A program made the translations under genes and the position numbers. From positions 1 through 50,638 of the forward strand of contig CACVKW010001446.1 of the NCBI GenBank assembly GCA_902749685.1: a DNA stretch of 50,638 nt. The letters run 5' to 3'. Shown here in pieces: positions 26,041 through 35,307 of the stretch (the first letter of the stretch is position 1; each line of letters starts with the position of its first letter). Below the pieces are notes generated by a model. The model was given only the letters and a program-made list of their open reading frames with translations. It did no database searches and was not told the origin of the DNA. The DNA is from Olavius sp. associated proteobacterium Delta 1. GTDB lineage: Bacteria > Desulfobacterota > Desulfobacteria > Desulfobacterales > JAFDCJ01.

Positions 26041-27074
26041 TAACGTTTTCCTCCTTCAATAGTTTTTTTTCTTGCAACCAGCCACATATTCGAGGACAGA
26101 CCACTTTTCGATAAAAAATCCTGAAATGCCTCTCCGACCTGTTCCCACTTATCAATTAAAATTTGTTGCAGGAATGGCTGATGAGATACATCAAACTCGC
26201 CTGCTAAAATTTTTTTTCTTACCAGTTCCGCATCTAATCTTCCGGGAGTCAAACATTCCAACATTTCGAAACCGCATCTTTGGAGCAATAGAGTTAAGGA
26301 GACGGGATTAAAATAGTTGAGATGCTCATGGTCTGCACTATTGCAAAAAGACCCCAGGGTGATAAAGTCAAATCCTTTAGCATTTGGGCAAGTTACAATA
26401 ATAATACCGTCATCCTTGAGAACATTCCAACAGGCAGCTAAAAATGATTTGGGTGAAAATAAATGTTCGATAACTTCAAAACTTACAACGACATCGAATT
26501 TGTCACCATTTGAAAAATCAACGTTTTCGATAGAAGATTCGATGACTTCAATGCCCTTTTCACGACAGGTATTGGCTAAATCCGGCGTTGGTTCAATTGC
26601 CACCACCCGATTAAAAGCCCCCCGTACTGCGACCTCCCGGCAAAAGGTACCAAAGCCGGCTCCCACTTCCAAAATAGCTTCTGAAGCAATCCTGTATTTG
26701 GAACAAAGGTCCAGTACTTTTTCAACACGGGGAATGACAATTTTTTTGTGACGGGCCTCTTCAGATGCAGGAAAGATATACTTATTCCAATAGGCATAAT
26801 TTTCTGATTCGCGATAAAACCATTCCAAAACATCATGCGACGGACGCGGGTTGATATACATTGTTTCGCAGTTCTGGCAGAGGACGTAATCCAAACCATA
26901 CTTTTCATAGCATTTAGAATATTTTCCTGAATCACAAGCCGGGCAGGTTATCAAGACGAAATCGCTGCGTTTGGATAATAATCTGCCAATATCACTTAAC
27001 ATAGCTATCCGTTGCTTTTGCATCAAATCGTCAGGTCGAATTTCGCTTTCACTTAATTTGTTGTTAGGCGGCAT
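26040..27074 (-). CDS. Class I SAM methyltransferase with N-terminal zinc ribbon
   Basis: This 344-aa protein opens with two CxxC pairs (C44/C47 and C66/C69), a zinc-ribbon-like knuckle, then the SAM site EVGAGFGTFC at 136-145 and FEVIEHLFSP, the usual acidic and post-motif segments of methyltransferase_11/23 proteins. Such enzymes are common in polysaccharide loci, where they methylate sugars or sugar nucleotides. It is the first gene of a tightly overlapping four-gene set (methyltransferase, DPGTGS protein, NoeA-like, sulfatase-like). Confidence 0.85.
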   Translation of the reverse strand: MPPNNKLSESEIRPDDLMQKQRIAMLSDIGRLLSKRSDFVLITCPACDSGKYSKCYEKYGLDYVLCQNCETMYINPRPSHDVLEWFYRESENYAYWNKYIFPASEEARHKKIVIPRVEKVLDLCSKYRIASEAILEVGAGFGTFCREVAVRGAFNRVVAIEPTPDLANTCREKGIEVIESSIENVDFSNGDKFDVVVSFEVIEHLFSPKSFLAACWNVLKDDGIIIVTCPNAKGFDFITLGSFCNSADHEHLNYFNPVSLTLLLQRCGFEMLECLTPGRLDAELVRKKILAGEFDVSHQPFLQQILIDKWEQVGEAFQDFLSKSGLSSNMWLVARKKTIEGGKR

Positions 27075-27142
27075 GCATGATTCCTTAAAAGATAAATAGT
27101 CACTCTGATTTAAATTGCCGATTTTTAGTTTTGTCCGTTAGT

Positions 27143-28330
27143 TCAGTCGTCGAAATCCCAAACATTGTCTTTAATCCAGTTGCCTTCATTGTCTAACCAC
27201 CACACCCTTGGATCTCGGAATGAATCTGCTACCTGGTCGAATTGCATTTCTGTCCAATCGACATATTTTAACCATCGATATAGATCCTTGGATTTGACAT
27301 GATCCATTTTCCGAACGATTTCGATACCCTCTTCACGGGTCAATCTGCCTGATCGGATATCCTTGCAAACGTGATCGGTTGCTCGTCCATACCCGAATTT
27401 TATGTATTTCATATAGTCATGAATCCCATTCTCATGCATATCATCGAGGTTTGACATACGGCGATAAGTTCTATCGAATGGTTCCTCGGAAGGCAGGAAA
27501 CCGTATTTCTCCATGACCATCGGTCCGTGTTCATTCGCATCCCATTTAAAATAGTTCGATATATAAATGCCTCGAACCCCTACCCTTTCAATTTCTTCAT
27601 CAGAGGGGTACATCCAGCTAATTAGGTCTTTATTGGTTAGTTTTTCGCCGAACTCGGCCGATCTCTCCAGGAAATCATACCATTCGTAACCACGCAAACA
27701 ATGTTCGTTACGATAGCGATACGTAAACTCAACCATGTCATTATAAGAATGCATGCCACCAAGGTCCATAAAACCGTGTTCGCCCCATATCATTAACGGC
27801 ACATTCGACTGAACCGCCACCCGAATAGGATATGTGAAAATCCCTGAATGCGCATGCCAGTTCATGTCCCCCATAATCTGCATTCCCAACCGATTCATGG
27901 CTTTTAGAACATCAATGCTGGGTGTGAAGAAAATATGATCAACACCGAAAACATCCCGCATATTTTTTACATTTTTTAAGCCGGTAGGCGTGTAATTATT
28001 TCCGTGATAAGTCACTAAAAGCGGGTTTAGACCATACACTTTTTTAATAATATGAGTTTGAAAATAGCTGTCCTTTCCACCGCTAACCGGAATGACGCAG
28101 TCGTAATTGGATCCATCTTTGCAGCGATACTCTTCAATTAAGCGTTCAAAGCGTTTTTTACGTCTTTCCCAATCGATATTGTCCCTTTGTTCAGCGGTTC
28201 GGCAACCGGTGCAGATCCCGTTTTGGTCAAAGGCCAGCGGTACGGCAGAACTTGCCGGATACGCGCATTTCTTGCAGTATTTCATTTTGGGCGGTCGGTC
28301 CGGTTCCACAAAGTAAGTATTATCTGACAT
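27143..28330 (-). CDS. N-acetyl sugar amidotransferase (WbpG/PseA type)
   Basis: This 395-aa protein has four cysteines in two CxxC pairs (C19/C22, C40/C43) and the ATP-pyrophosphatase loop PVSGGKDSY with SGGKDS at 83-88. It belongs to the WbpG/WbuX/PseA family, which with HisH/HisF-like partners converts an N-acetyl group of a sugar to an acetamidino group, using ammonia made from glutamine. The HisF and HisH homologues lie directly upstream; this gene overlaps hisF by 11 bases. The likely substrate is the nonulosonate or the diacetamido-uronic acid made by the neighbouring pathways. Confidence 0.88.
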   Translation of the reverse strand: MSDNTYFVEPDRPPKMKYCKKCAYPASSAVPLAFDQNGICTGCRTAEQRDNIDWERRKKRFERLIEEYRCKDGSNYDCVIPVSGGKDSYFQTHIIKKVYGLNPLLVTYHGNNYTPTGLKNVKNMRDVFGVDHIFFTPSIDVLKAMNRLGMQIMGDMNWHAHSGIFTYPIRVAVQSNVPLMIWGEHGFMDLGGMHSYNDMVEFTYRYRNEHCLRGYEWYDFLERSAEFGEKLTNKDLISWMYPSDEEIERVGVRGIYISNYFKWDANEHGPMVMEKYGFLPSEEPFDRTYRRMSNLDDMHENGIHDYMKYIKFGYGRATDHVCKDIRSGRLTREEGIEIVRKMDHVKSKDLYRWLKYVDWTEMQFDQVADSFRDPRVWWLDNEGNWIKDNVWDFDD

Positions 28331-29105
28331 TGCAGCCTTCTTTTTTCATTAATTTTTTAGCCCTTGGATAACTGTTTTCAGTAAAATGAAAGATATTGCC
28401 GGCAGCTGCGGCAGCAACTCCGGTTTCAAGCACCAGATCAACAAAATCGTAAAAATCGCCGGCCCCACCACAGGCAATCACAGGCAATTTGATTGATTCA
28501 GCAGCCCGCCTCATGGTCTCCTCGTCATAGCCGTCTGCCTTGCCGTCTCGATCAATTGAATTTAAAAATATTTCACCCGCACCCAGATCTTCGCACTGCT
28601 TGATCCAATCATACACAGCCATCTGTGTGTTATGCTGTCCGAATTGTGTGAAAACAATGGGGGTGCTGTCGATTATCCGGTAGTCAATGGATATGACAAT
28701 GCATTGGGCGCCATACTTCAGGGATGCTTTGTTAATCAACCGCGGATTCTCAAAGGCCCCCGTATTGAGGGTCACTTTGTCCGCACCACTGCGGATAAAC
28801 ATATCAATTTGATCGAGCGAACGAATTCCACCTCCGAACGTCAGTGGCATAAAACATACTTTTGAGATTTTTTGGATGATTTCTTCTATTGACGAATAGG
28901 ATTTAACCGCAAGGTCATCCCGACGAAGATCATATTCTCCCGTGCGACTGATATCAATGTAGATAAGTTCATCAACGTCCCATTCGTTATATCGCGAAGC
29001 CTCATTGATCACATTTCCTATGTTCTGGTGATAGGAAAAACCTTCGCTTCGGACGATCAGACCATTCATGATATAAAGCACGGGAATCAGTCTGGTTTTA
29101 AGCAT
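28320..29105 (-). CDS. hisF: HisF-like subunit of sugar amidotransferase
   Basis: This 261-aa TIM-barrel protein begins MLKTRLIPVLYIMNGLIVRS, with LTFGGGIRS, SIDYR and VIACGGAGD, all HisF landmarks. In the Pseudomonas B-band model, HisH2/HisF2 deliver ammonia to WbpG. The order hisH, hisF, wbpG with overlaps supports that role over histidine synthesis, since no other his gene is present. An acidic SID and a GGGIRS loop are conserved; some histidine-pathway features (canonical ACLDVKDG start) are altered to IPVLYIMNG. Confidence 0.9.
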   Translation of the reverse strand: MLKTRLIPVLYIMNGLIVRSEGFSYHQNIGNVINEASRYNEWDVDELIYIDISRTGEYDLRRDDLAVKSYSSIEEIIQKISKVCFMPLTFGGGIRSLDQIDMFIRSGADKVTLNTGAFENPRLINKASLKYGAQCIVISIDYRIIDSTPIVFTQFGQHNTQMAVYDWIKQCEDLGAGEIFLNSIDRDGKADGYDEETMRRAAESIKLPVIACGGAGDFYDFVDLVLETGVAAAAAGNIFHFTENSYPRAKKLMKKEGCNVR

Positions 29106-29114
29106 TATTCTTTT

Positions 29115-29732
29115 TCAGATTTCAGCAAATTTTTTAAAGATTGCCAATCCGTATTTTTGACTTTTTTCAGGATGAAATTGTACGGCAAAAATATTTTCTT
29201 TTTCAATTGCACTGACAAATTTGATTCCGTAATCCGTTAATCCGCTAATCGCCTCCTTGTCAGCAACATCACAATAATATCCATGAACGAAATAAAAACT
29301 GTAATCATTTACGGTAACACTATCATCCAACAGCGATGATTGCTTTTTTATTTCGACGGTATTCCAACCGACATGGGGGACGGAGAGTCCTTTGATCTGG
29401 TTGCCGAAATATTTTACAGTCCCCTTAATTAAGCCCAAGCCTTGATGAAATCCAAATTCTTCACTGGCGTCGAGAAATAGCTGCATGCCTAAACAAATTC
29501 CTAACAATGGTTTTCTTTGATTCAGAACGTGTAGTTTTAAGGCTTCTGCAAAGCCCTTTTGGTTGATATGCTCCATTGCCAACCCAAACGCACCAACACC
29601 GGGAAGAATCAACCGGTCATATTGTTCAAATTTATCCGGTGAATCGGAAATCTCACTTTCAATGTTCAGATAATCCAGCGCATTTTTCACGGATGTTAAG
29701 TTGCTCATCCCATAGTCAATAATACCGATCAT
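29115..29732 (-). CDS. hisH: HisH-like glutaminase subunit of sugar amidotransferase
   Basis: This class I glutamine amidotransferase of 205 aa begins MIGIIDYGMSNLTSVKNAL. It has the nucleophile elbow GICLGMQ and the FHPEKS His/Glu pair, so the catalytic triad is intact. It supplies ammonia to the adjacent HisF-like and WbpG-like proteins. An in-frame ATG at 29759 exists; the ATG at 29732 is preferred because AGG lies five bases before it and the protein then starts with the first HisH strand. Confidence 0.88.
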   Translation of the reverse strand: MIGIIDYGMSNLTSVKNALDYLNIESEISDSPDKFEQYDRLILPGVGAFGLAMEHINQKGFAEALKLHVLNQRKPLLGICLGMQLFLDASEEFGFHQGLGLIKGTVKYFGNQIKGLSVPHVGWNTVEIKKQSSLLDDSVTVNDYSFYFVHGYYCDVADKEAISGLTDYGIKFVSAIEKENIFAVQFHPEKSQKYGLAIFKKFAEI

Positions 29733-29763
29733 CTCTGCCTGCACCCAGTCAAATTGCAATGCC

Positions 29764-30840
29764 TTATTGAATTAGAGCTATCGCCCGTTTATATTCTTCC
29801 CACTGCCCCACATCTATCCAGGATTTTTCTGAAACAGGATATACTCCGATTTTACAATTGGATTGACGAAGGGCATGGATAACATCCGTCATATGAAATA
29901 TTTGACCTGCTTTAATGACATCGAGCACGTCAGGTTCACAAATATACATTCCGGTATTCACCACGAAATCAAAATTCGGTTTTTCGATGATTTCTCTTAA
30001 ATCGCCTCCGTTTTCAATTTTGCAAACTCCATACGGTATCTGCTGGTGCTGCACCGAACCGACAATGGTCAACACATAATCCTTATTTTTATGGAATTCG
30101 TAGATATCATAGTAGTCAGAGCGGATAATTATGTCACAGTTCGACACAATAAACGTTGATGATATCTGAGGTTCAAGTAATTTTAAAGACCCGGCGGTTC
30201 CCAGGGGCTTACGCTCTCGAATGTATCTGAGGTTATATTGCTCATCAATATCTTCAAAATAAGATTCAATCATCTTCGATTTATAATTCAACGTTAGATA
30301 GAATTCTTGCATGCCGTGCTGCACAAAGCGATCCATAATTATCTGAATGATGGGTTTGCCATTAATCGGAATCAACGGTTTTGGTAATATCTTGGTAAAC
30401 GGTTCAAGTCGTGTGCCTTTACCGCCCGCCATGATCACGACCGGAATCGATAAGGTATCTCTCAAATTGGATTGGGGTCGCTGATCCATTAGATCACTGG
30501 AATATATGATATCTTTAACGATTCTATTCTCATCGATGACAGGAATGTGCTGGACGGTTCCTTCTGCAAAAATGTCTTTGGCAGACATGCTGTCATATTC
30601 GCCGTCAATTATTGTCACCGGATCTGATTGCATACAGGCGCATACATTTTCAGAAAGGTCATGCCCGTCAAGGATAGCTCTCCGGAAGTCACCATCGGTG
30701 ACAATGCCGCATAGCTTTCTAGTATCGTCGACAATCGCGATAAATCCCTGGTGCGCATCATCCATGGCCTTAACCGCATTTCGCAGCGAATTGGATTGTT
30801 TGGCCAGCATTGCCTGTAATTCTTGATCAGTTCGAAACAT
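29764..30840 (-). CDS. CBS-domain sugar nucleotidyltransferase (PtmE-like)
   Basis: This 358-aa protein has two CBS motifs in residues 1-120 (GIVTDGDFRRAI and HIPVIDENRIV) and a nucleotidyltransferase domain from 130 with AGGKGTRL at 138-145 and LPKPLIPING. This is the layout of PtmE, the glucosamine-1-phosphate guanylyltransferase that starts the GDP-dependent legionaminic acid route in Campylobacter. It overlaps the upstream PseG-like gene by 14 bases. The actual base and sugar cannot be read from sequence. Confidence 0.85.
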   Translation of the reverse strand: MFRTDQELQAMLAKQSNSLRNAVKAMDDAHQGFIAIVDDTRKLCGIVTDGDFRRAILDGHDLSENVCACMQSDPVTIIDGEYDSMSAKDIFAEGTVQHIPVIDENRIVKDIIYSSDLMDQRPQSNLRDTLSIPVVIMAGGKGTRLEPFTKILPKPLIPINGKPIIQIIMDRFVQHGMQEFYLTLNYKSKMIESYFEDIDEQYNLRYIRERKPLGTAGSLKLLEPQISSTFIVSNCDIIIRSDYYDIYEFHKNKDYVLTIVGSVQHQQIPYGVCKIENGGDLREIIEKPNFDFVVNTGMYICEPDVLDVIKAGQIFHMTDVIHALRQSNCKIGVYPVSEKSWIDVGQWEEYKRAIALIQ

Positions 30841-31846
30841 GTTCCATTTCTCTCTGGATCACCGTCACAATATTTTCAATACCAGGACTCCGGAAAGTAC
30901 GGCGGCAATTTTCACCGAGAGTCTGCAAGGTTTTGATAGATTGGATCGATTCTAATTTATTCGGCTTTATACGATTAAAATATCCAAGATTCACAGCCAA
31001 ATTTTTATCGGCCAGATAATCAGAATATAGATTTTGAAAGGATTTATAATTCAAAAGAAATGTGGGTTTCCCCAGTGACATACATTCAAAAGTTGTGTGT
31101 CCGTAGGTACAAATCACAGCAGAAGCCTTTTGAATATAGGGTTTTAATTGCGGCAGGTTTTGTAGAATGGCTACCTGAGGATACTGTTTTTTTAAAATCC
31201 GGGTCATTTGTGTGGGATAATGCGGCGAGACGACCACATTAAATCGCGACATGTCCAATTGTAACAGCTTTAGGCCCTTTAGCAATAATTCCGGACCGGT
31301 TTGCTCGTCATTGCCGCCAATAATGGCTAGAGTAAAATCAGGAGCAGATAGGGCCGGATCAATCTGTGCAAAAAATTCCTCTGCAACCGGGATATAATCG
31401 AATCCCAGGTATTTTTTACAGATTTTATTTCCCTGAATCTTGACATCCGGTAAATGGTTGATAAACACATTAACACAATCGGGCAGTCTTGCCTTTAGAA
31501 TCCCGCAGATCAGGATTAATTTTTCCGCTTTTGCCTTTAGAATTTCGCAAGTCTGCCTATCGATATACTCGGGGTTTTGATCATCAAACATCGTATCAAC
31601 GATACCAAGCTGGCAGCTAAGTTCATCGCTGTAGCTTTCTTTCGCAAACACCCGGGTATCGTGATTCAGCATATTTTCCATGAATAATCGGGCAGATTCA
31701 GAATAACTGCCGCACATCGCCATGGATAAATCTTTATCTTTTCGATGCAGGGAATTTAGTATATCGATTCCGCGCTTCAGATGCCCCAACCCGATAGCAG
31801 GGTGAGAATCGCAATAGTAGATGATATCAAAATGATCAGGACTCAT
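30827..31846 (-). CDS. PseG-like sugar-nucleotide hydrolase
   Basis: This 339-aa GT-B protein has IGLGHLKRGIDIL near the N-terminus; H22 corresponds to the catalytic His of PseG's G-G-G-H motif. Further on it has AIIGGNDEQTG and TYGHTTFECMSLGKPTFLL. PseG removes UDP from UDP-2,4-diacetamido-2,4,6-trideoxy-L-altrose before the NeuB-type condensation. Legionaminic pathways normally use a NeuC-like hydrolysing epimerase (LegG) at this step, and none is intact here. It overlaps both neighbours by 11-14 bases. Confidence 0.72.
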   Translation of the reverse strand: MSPDHFDIIYYCDSHPAIGLGHLKRGIDILNSLHRKDKDLSMAMCGSYSESARLFMENMLNHDTRVFAKESYSDELSCQLGIVDTMFDDQNPEYIDRQTCEILKAKAEKLILICGILKARLPDCVNVFINHLPDVKIQGNKICKKYLGFDYIPVAEEFFAQIDPALSAPDFTLAIIGGNDEQTGPELLLKGLKLLQLDMSRFNVVVSPHYPTQMTRILKKQYPQVAILQNLPQLKPYIQKASAVICTYGHTTFECMSLGKPTFLLNYKSFQNLYSDYLADKNLAVNLGYFNRIKPNKLESIQSIKTLQTLGENCRRTFRSPGIENIVTVIQREMEHVSN

Positions 31847-32543
31847 TTGATTTTTTCAATAAAAACTCCGCTAATTCGAAATCAAATCTGTCATCAATAT
31901 CGAGGCCGTTGCGGCGGTCCATTACATAGGCGAAAGATCTCTCATTGTACCAGCTTTTGGTCATCTTCAGAACGTTCAATTTGGAGATAATTATGGCTCC
32001 GTTTACCTCGTAGTAGTTTTGTCCTTCCTGTCTGTTGCTGTATTCTGTAGACCGGTTTATAAACGTTTTCATGTTATGATCGGAAGGCAGGGTGTTTACT
32101 CTACCCATAAAAAACGGGCATTCCCTCACTGAAATAACATGATCGGCCTCTTTGCTGAAAAAAACGTCAAATGCCTTGAGAATATCTTTTGCGCTGCGCA
32201 ATGGTGATGTCGGCTGTAAATAGAGAAATATGTCAAATTGCCTATTTTGATTCGACAACCACTCCAGGGTGTGAGCAACGACTTCGATCATCTGACTGCT
32301 GTCCCGGGAAATATCTTCAGGCCTGAGAAAAGGCACACTGGCACCCCCGTTACATGCAACATCTCTAATTTGCCTGCTGTCGGTTGATACCAGGATTTCG
32401 TCACAGATATTCGCTGACCGCGCGGCTTCAATAGTATAGGCTATCAGCGGTTTTTCATTTAATGGCAGGATATTCTTATTGGGTAAGGTTTTTGAACCAC
32501 CGCGTGCCGGAATGAATCCAATCACGGACAAATCTTTAATCAT
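31836..32543 (-). CDS. CMP-nonulosonate cytidylyltransferase (NeuA/LegF-like)
   Basis: This 235-aa protein has the CMP-NeuAc synthetase signature IPARGGSKTLPNKN at about 11-24, followed by YLQPTSPLRSAKD and the end segment DIDDRFDFELAE. It should activate the nonulosonic acid produced by the adjacent NeuB homologue with CTP. It overlaps neuB by eight bases and the PseG-like gene by 11, so synthesis, activation and the preceding steps are translated together. Confidence 0.9.
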   Translation of the reverse strand: MIKDLSVIGFIPARGGSKTLPNKNILPLNEKPLIAYTIEAARSANICDEILVSTDSRQIRDVACNGGASVPFLRPEDISRDSSQMIEVVAHTLEWLSNQNRQFDIFLYLQPTSPLRSAKDILKAFDVFFSKEADHVISVRECPFFMGRVNTLPSDHNMKTFINRSTEYSNRQEGQNYYEVNGAIIISKLNVLKMTKSWYNERSFAYVMDRRNGLDIDDRFDFELAEFLLKKSNES

Positions 32544-33552
32544 CGAGCATACCCCAGGTGATGGATAGATCTTTCTGAATATCTTTTCTCAATTTTTTCC
32601 CGATAAATTCACGATAGTGCTTTGCACTGACACCATCACCGGGGCGTTTGAAGCCTAAGTCGGCAAGAGTTAATGGAGTTCCTCTCAGTAGTTCCCGGTC
32701 AGCAACGATACTCCGCCGGATGGGTATCCGCATGGCTTCTTCTTCCCGGGAAATCATCTTGTAAGCTTCAGACAAAGATGCTCTGATTTGGTTGCCGAAC
32801 TCAACAATCCTTCTTAAATCATCAGGATCGGCAGATTGCTTGTGGTCCGGACCGGGTAAATTTTTATCAAGTGTAAAATGTTTTTCGATCACCACAGCAC
32901 CCTTTGCAATCGCAGCCAGCGGCAAATGATATCCAATGGTATGGTCGGAGTAACCAACCGGCAGTCTGAATACTGATTTTAATTGGGTAATGGCATTTAA
33001 ATTAGCCAGCTCCGGCGGCGTTGGGTAGAGGGAAACACAATGAAGTAGTGTGAGGTCAATCTCACCATGTTGTCGGATGAAATGAATTGCTTCGTCAATT
33101 TCACCGAGGGTTGCAGCTCCGGTGGAAAGAATAATCGGCTTGCCTTTTTGCGCAACAAATTCCAACATAGGGAAGTGGGTTATGTCACCGGAAGCGATTT
33201 TAAAGCGGGATACACCGAGTTCATCTAAAATGTCGGCATTTTCAAAATCAAACGGTGTCGACATGAATTCTATGTCCGCTTTGCGACAATAATCGGTAAT
33301 TTTTTCCTGAAACGATTTGTCGATACTGACCTTTTCCCAAAAATCACCCAGCGTACGAACATCATCAAAGCCAAAATCAACCGGATTGGAGAAACTGCTT
33401 TCAGCGATAAGTTTGCCGGCGGATAAAGATTGAAACTTTACGGCACTCACTCCACATGATTTGGCGGCATCAACCATTTTTTGGGCCATATCAAGGGATC
33501 CGTTATGATTAACCCCTATTTCAGCGATAATAAACAAATCTTGCGAGTTCAT
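32536..33552 (-). CDS. neuB: Nonulosonate synthase (NeuB/LegI-like)
   Basis: This 338-aa protein starts IIAEIGVNHNGSLDMAQKM, the NeuB family signature, and continues with FQSLSAG, STGAATLGEIDEAI and GYSDHTIGYHLPLAA. It ends in the SAF (antifreeze-like) domain with GDGVSAKHY. The enzyme condenses a six-carbon N-acyl sugar with phosphoenolpyruvate to a nine-carbon nonulosonic acid. The start overlaps the upstream acetyltransferase stop as TGATG. Sialic, legionaminic and pseudaminic substrates are not distinguishable by eye; the context favours a di-N-acetyl 6-deoxy type. Confidence 0.92.
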   Translation of the reverse strand: MNSQDLFIIAEIGVNHNGSLDMAQKMVDAAKSCGVSAVKFQSLSAGKLIAESSFSNPVDFGFDDVRTLGDFWEKVSIDKSFQEKITDYCRKADIEFMSTPFDFENADILDELGVSRFKIASGDITHFPMLEFVAQKGKPIILSTGAATLGEIDEAIHFIRQHGEIDLTLLHCVSLYPTPPELANLNAITQLKSVFRLPVGYSDHTIGYHLPLAAIAKGAVVIEKHFTLDKNLPGPDHKQSADPDDLRRIVEFGNQIRASLSEAYKMISREEEAMRIPIRRSIVADRELLRGTPLTLADLGFKRPGDGVSAKHYREFIGKKLRKDIQKDLSITWGMLDD

Positions 33553-34169
33553 CAGGCACCTTTTGTAATGGATTTTGCAGGATTACCGGCGACCTTTGAC
33601 TCCGCAGGCGTATTGTGGATAACAACAGAACCTGCGCCCACAACACTGGATCGTCCGATATTTACAGAAGGCAAAATCGTTGAATTGGCTCCAACGTAGG
33701 CGCAGGCTTCAACCCGGACCCGGCCTAATAAAACGGCATTGGGAGCGACGGTTGTGTAATCTTCAACTGATACATCATGCATCAAATTGGCGTTTACATT
33801 CAACCGCACAAAATCTCCGACACTGGCATTGGATGACACATTAACACCCGCATGAATAACTGCTCCGGTGCCGATTTGAGCAGATTTTGAAATGGTTGCC
33901 CGGGGATGAATCAAGCTGATAAATGAATATCCGCTCTCATGATAATATTGTTTGAGTTTGGAGCGGACAAACGGATTGTCGGGTGATATCACAACAGGAA
34001 TATTCTTATATTTATTAATTAACTTTGCAGCAGCAGCATCGTCTCCAAGGACCGGGTAGTCCCCCAATTGACCGGCAGGCTGTTTATCGAAGATACCGAC
34101 AATATCAGCGTCACAATCCTCGCATAATTCAATGGTTTCGGAGAATCCGCCCACTAAAATCACTTTCAT
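33552..34169 (-). CDS. PglD/NeuD-like hexapeptide N-acyltransferase (LegH-like)
   Basis: This protein has an N-terminal Rossmann-like part (MKVILVGGFSETIEL) with IFDKQPAGQLGDYPVLGD, then a left-handed beta-helix of hexapeptide repeats from IHPRATISKSA, as in PglD, NeuD and LegH. It should acetylate the 4-amino group installed by the neighbouring aminotransferase. The ATG at 34169 shares one base with the aminotransferase TGA (TGATG) and is preferred to the ATG six codons upstream. Confidence 0.88.
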   Translation of the reverse strand: MKVILVGGFSETIELCEDCDADIVGIFDKQPAGQLGDYPVLGDDAAAAKLINKYKNIPVVISPDNPFVRSKLKQYYHESGYSFISLIHPRATISKSAQIGTGAVIHAGVNVSSNASVGDFVRLNVNANLMHDVSVEDYTTVAPNAVLLGRVRVEACAYVGANSTILPSVNIGRSSVVGAGSVVIHNTPAESKVAGNPAKSITKGA

Positions 34170-35305
34170 CAGGTAGGCTCTCGACATTCTTTTTTAAGTT
34201 CGCTGCAAATATAGTTCACATCGTCCTTTTTTAGATTTGAGAACATCGGCAGTGATATCAGGTTATCCGTCACATAATCCGTATTCGGCAGATCAGCGGC
34301 ACAGTCGCTGTAGATTGAAAACCGATGAACCGCCGGATAATGTACGCTGGTTTGAATTCCCTTATTTTGCAGACTCAGCCGAATGGCGTCGCGTCTCCGG
34401 TAGTCTGAGTTGTTCAAGACAACCGGAAAGATGTAATTGGATACGAATTCCGCATGGTTTACAAAAGGAATCGTTAATTCATCCATTCCGGAAAGGCGGT
34501 CGATATACCAATGCCGCACCTTAGATCGCTGTTTGAGGTCGCCTTTCAACCGTTCGAGCTGCACAATGCCCAGTGCAGCACGGATATCATCCAGTCGGTA
34601 ATTGTAGCCGAGCGCGACCACATCATATAACGTGCTGTGGCCTTTGGAGCGATCATATGACAGGGAAGTCATTCCATGTGAGCGCAGCAATTTTACCCGA
34701 GCTTGGTAGTCCTCATCACTGGTCACCAGAACTCCGCCCTCACCGGTGCTGATATTCTTATTTGAGAAGAAGCTGAAGCAACCGATATCGCCAATAGTTC
34801 CCAACTTTTGACCCTTGTATTCAGAGAGCGGGCCGTGACAGGCGTCTTCAACCACTTTAAGATTGTGCTTTGCGGCTATGTTCATGACGTGATCCATCGC
34901 ACATGGGAAACCGGCGTAATGCATCACTATGATTGCTTTGGTTCGATCGCTGATTGCCTGTTCAATCAATTTTGGAGCAATCGTCAGATCCTGACTACTG
35001 CGAATATCAGCAAAAACAGGAATGGCATTGACGTAGCGGACGGCATTGACAGTTGCCACGAAGGTCAATGATGGAACAATTACTTCATCATTATCGCCGA
35101 TATCTAAAATTTTTAAGGCCAAATGTAAGGCTGCCGTACAATTTGACAGCGCGACCGCATATCGAACTCCCAGCAGGGAAGAAAATTTTTCCTCCAGCTC
35201 CTGGTTCTTGGGACCTATCGAAATCCATTTGGATCGCAGCGTCTCCAGGACGGCCTTTTCTTCTTCGACACCATAGTTTAAATCAAAAAGAGGGATAGTT
35301 GTCAT
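34169..35305 (-). CDS. DegT/DnrJ/EryC1/StrS aminotransferase (LegC-like)
   Basis: From the ATG at 35305 the protein has 378 aa and starts MTTIPLFDLNYG. The PLP lysine is K183 in FFSNKNISTGEGG, and SNCTAALHLAL and VVEDACHGP are the usual cofactor-site segments. These enzymes transfer an amino group to a 4-keto sugar nucleotide. An open extension of 45 codons lies upstream but runs inside the previous gene in another frame; the chosen ATG is two bases after that gene's stop. Neighbouring SDR, acetyltransferase and NeuB genes indicate the nonulosonate route. Confidence 0.88.
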   Translation of the reverse strand: MTTIPLFDLNYGVEEEKAVLETLRSKWISIGPKNQELEEKFSSLLGVRYAVALSNCTAALHLALKILDIGDNDEVIVPSLTFVATVNAVRYVNAIPVFADIRSSQDLTIAPKLIEQAISDRTKAIIVMHYAGFPCAMDHVMNIAAKHNLKVVEDACHGPLSEYKGQKLGTIGDIGCFSFFSNKNISTGEGGVLVTSDEDYQARVKLLRSHGMTSLSYDRSKGHSTLYDVVALGYNYRLDDIRAALGIVQLERLKGDLKQRSKVRHWYIDRLSGMDELTIPFVNHAEFVSNYIFPVVLNNSDYRRRDAIRLSLQNKGIQTSVHYPAVHRFSIYSDCAADLPNTDYVTDNLISLPMFSNLKKDDVNYICSELKKECREPT

Positions 35306-35307
35306 TT

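Noticed and set aside
28320..29732. HisF and HisH as histidine biosynthesis genes
   Set aside because: They overlap or adjoin a WbpG/PseA-type amidotransferase and nonulosonate genes and no other his gene is present, so the sugar-amidation role fits better.
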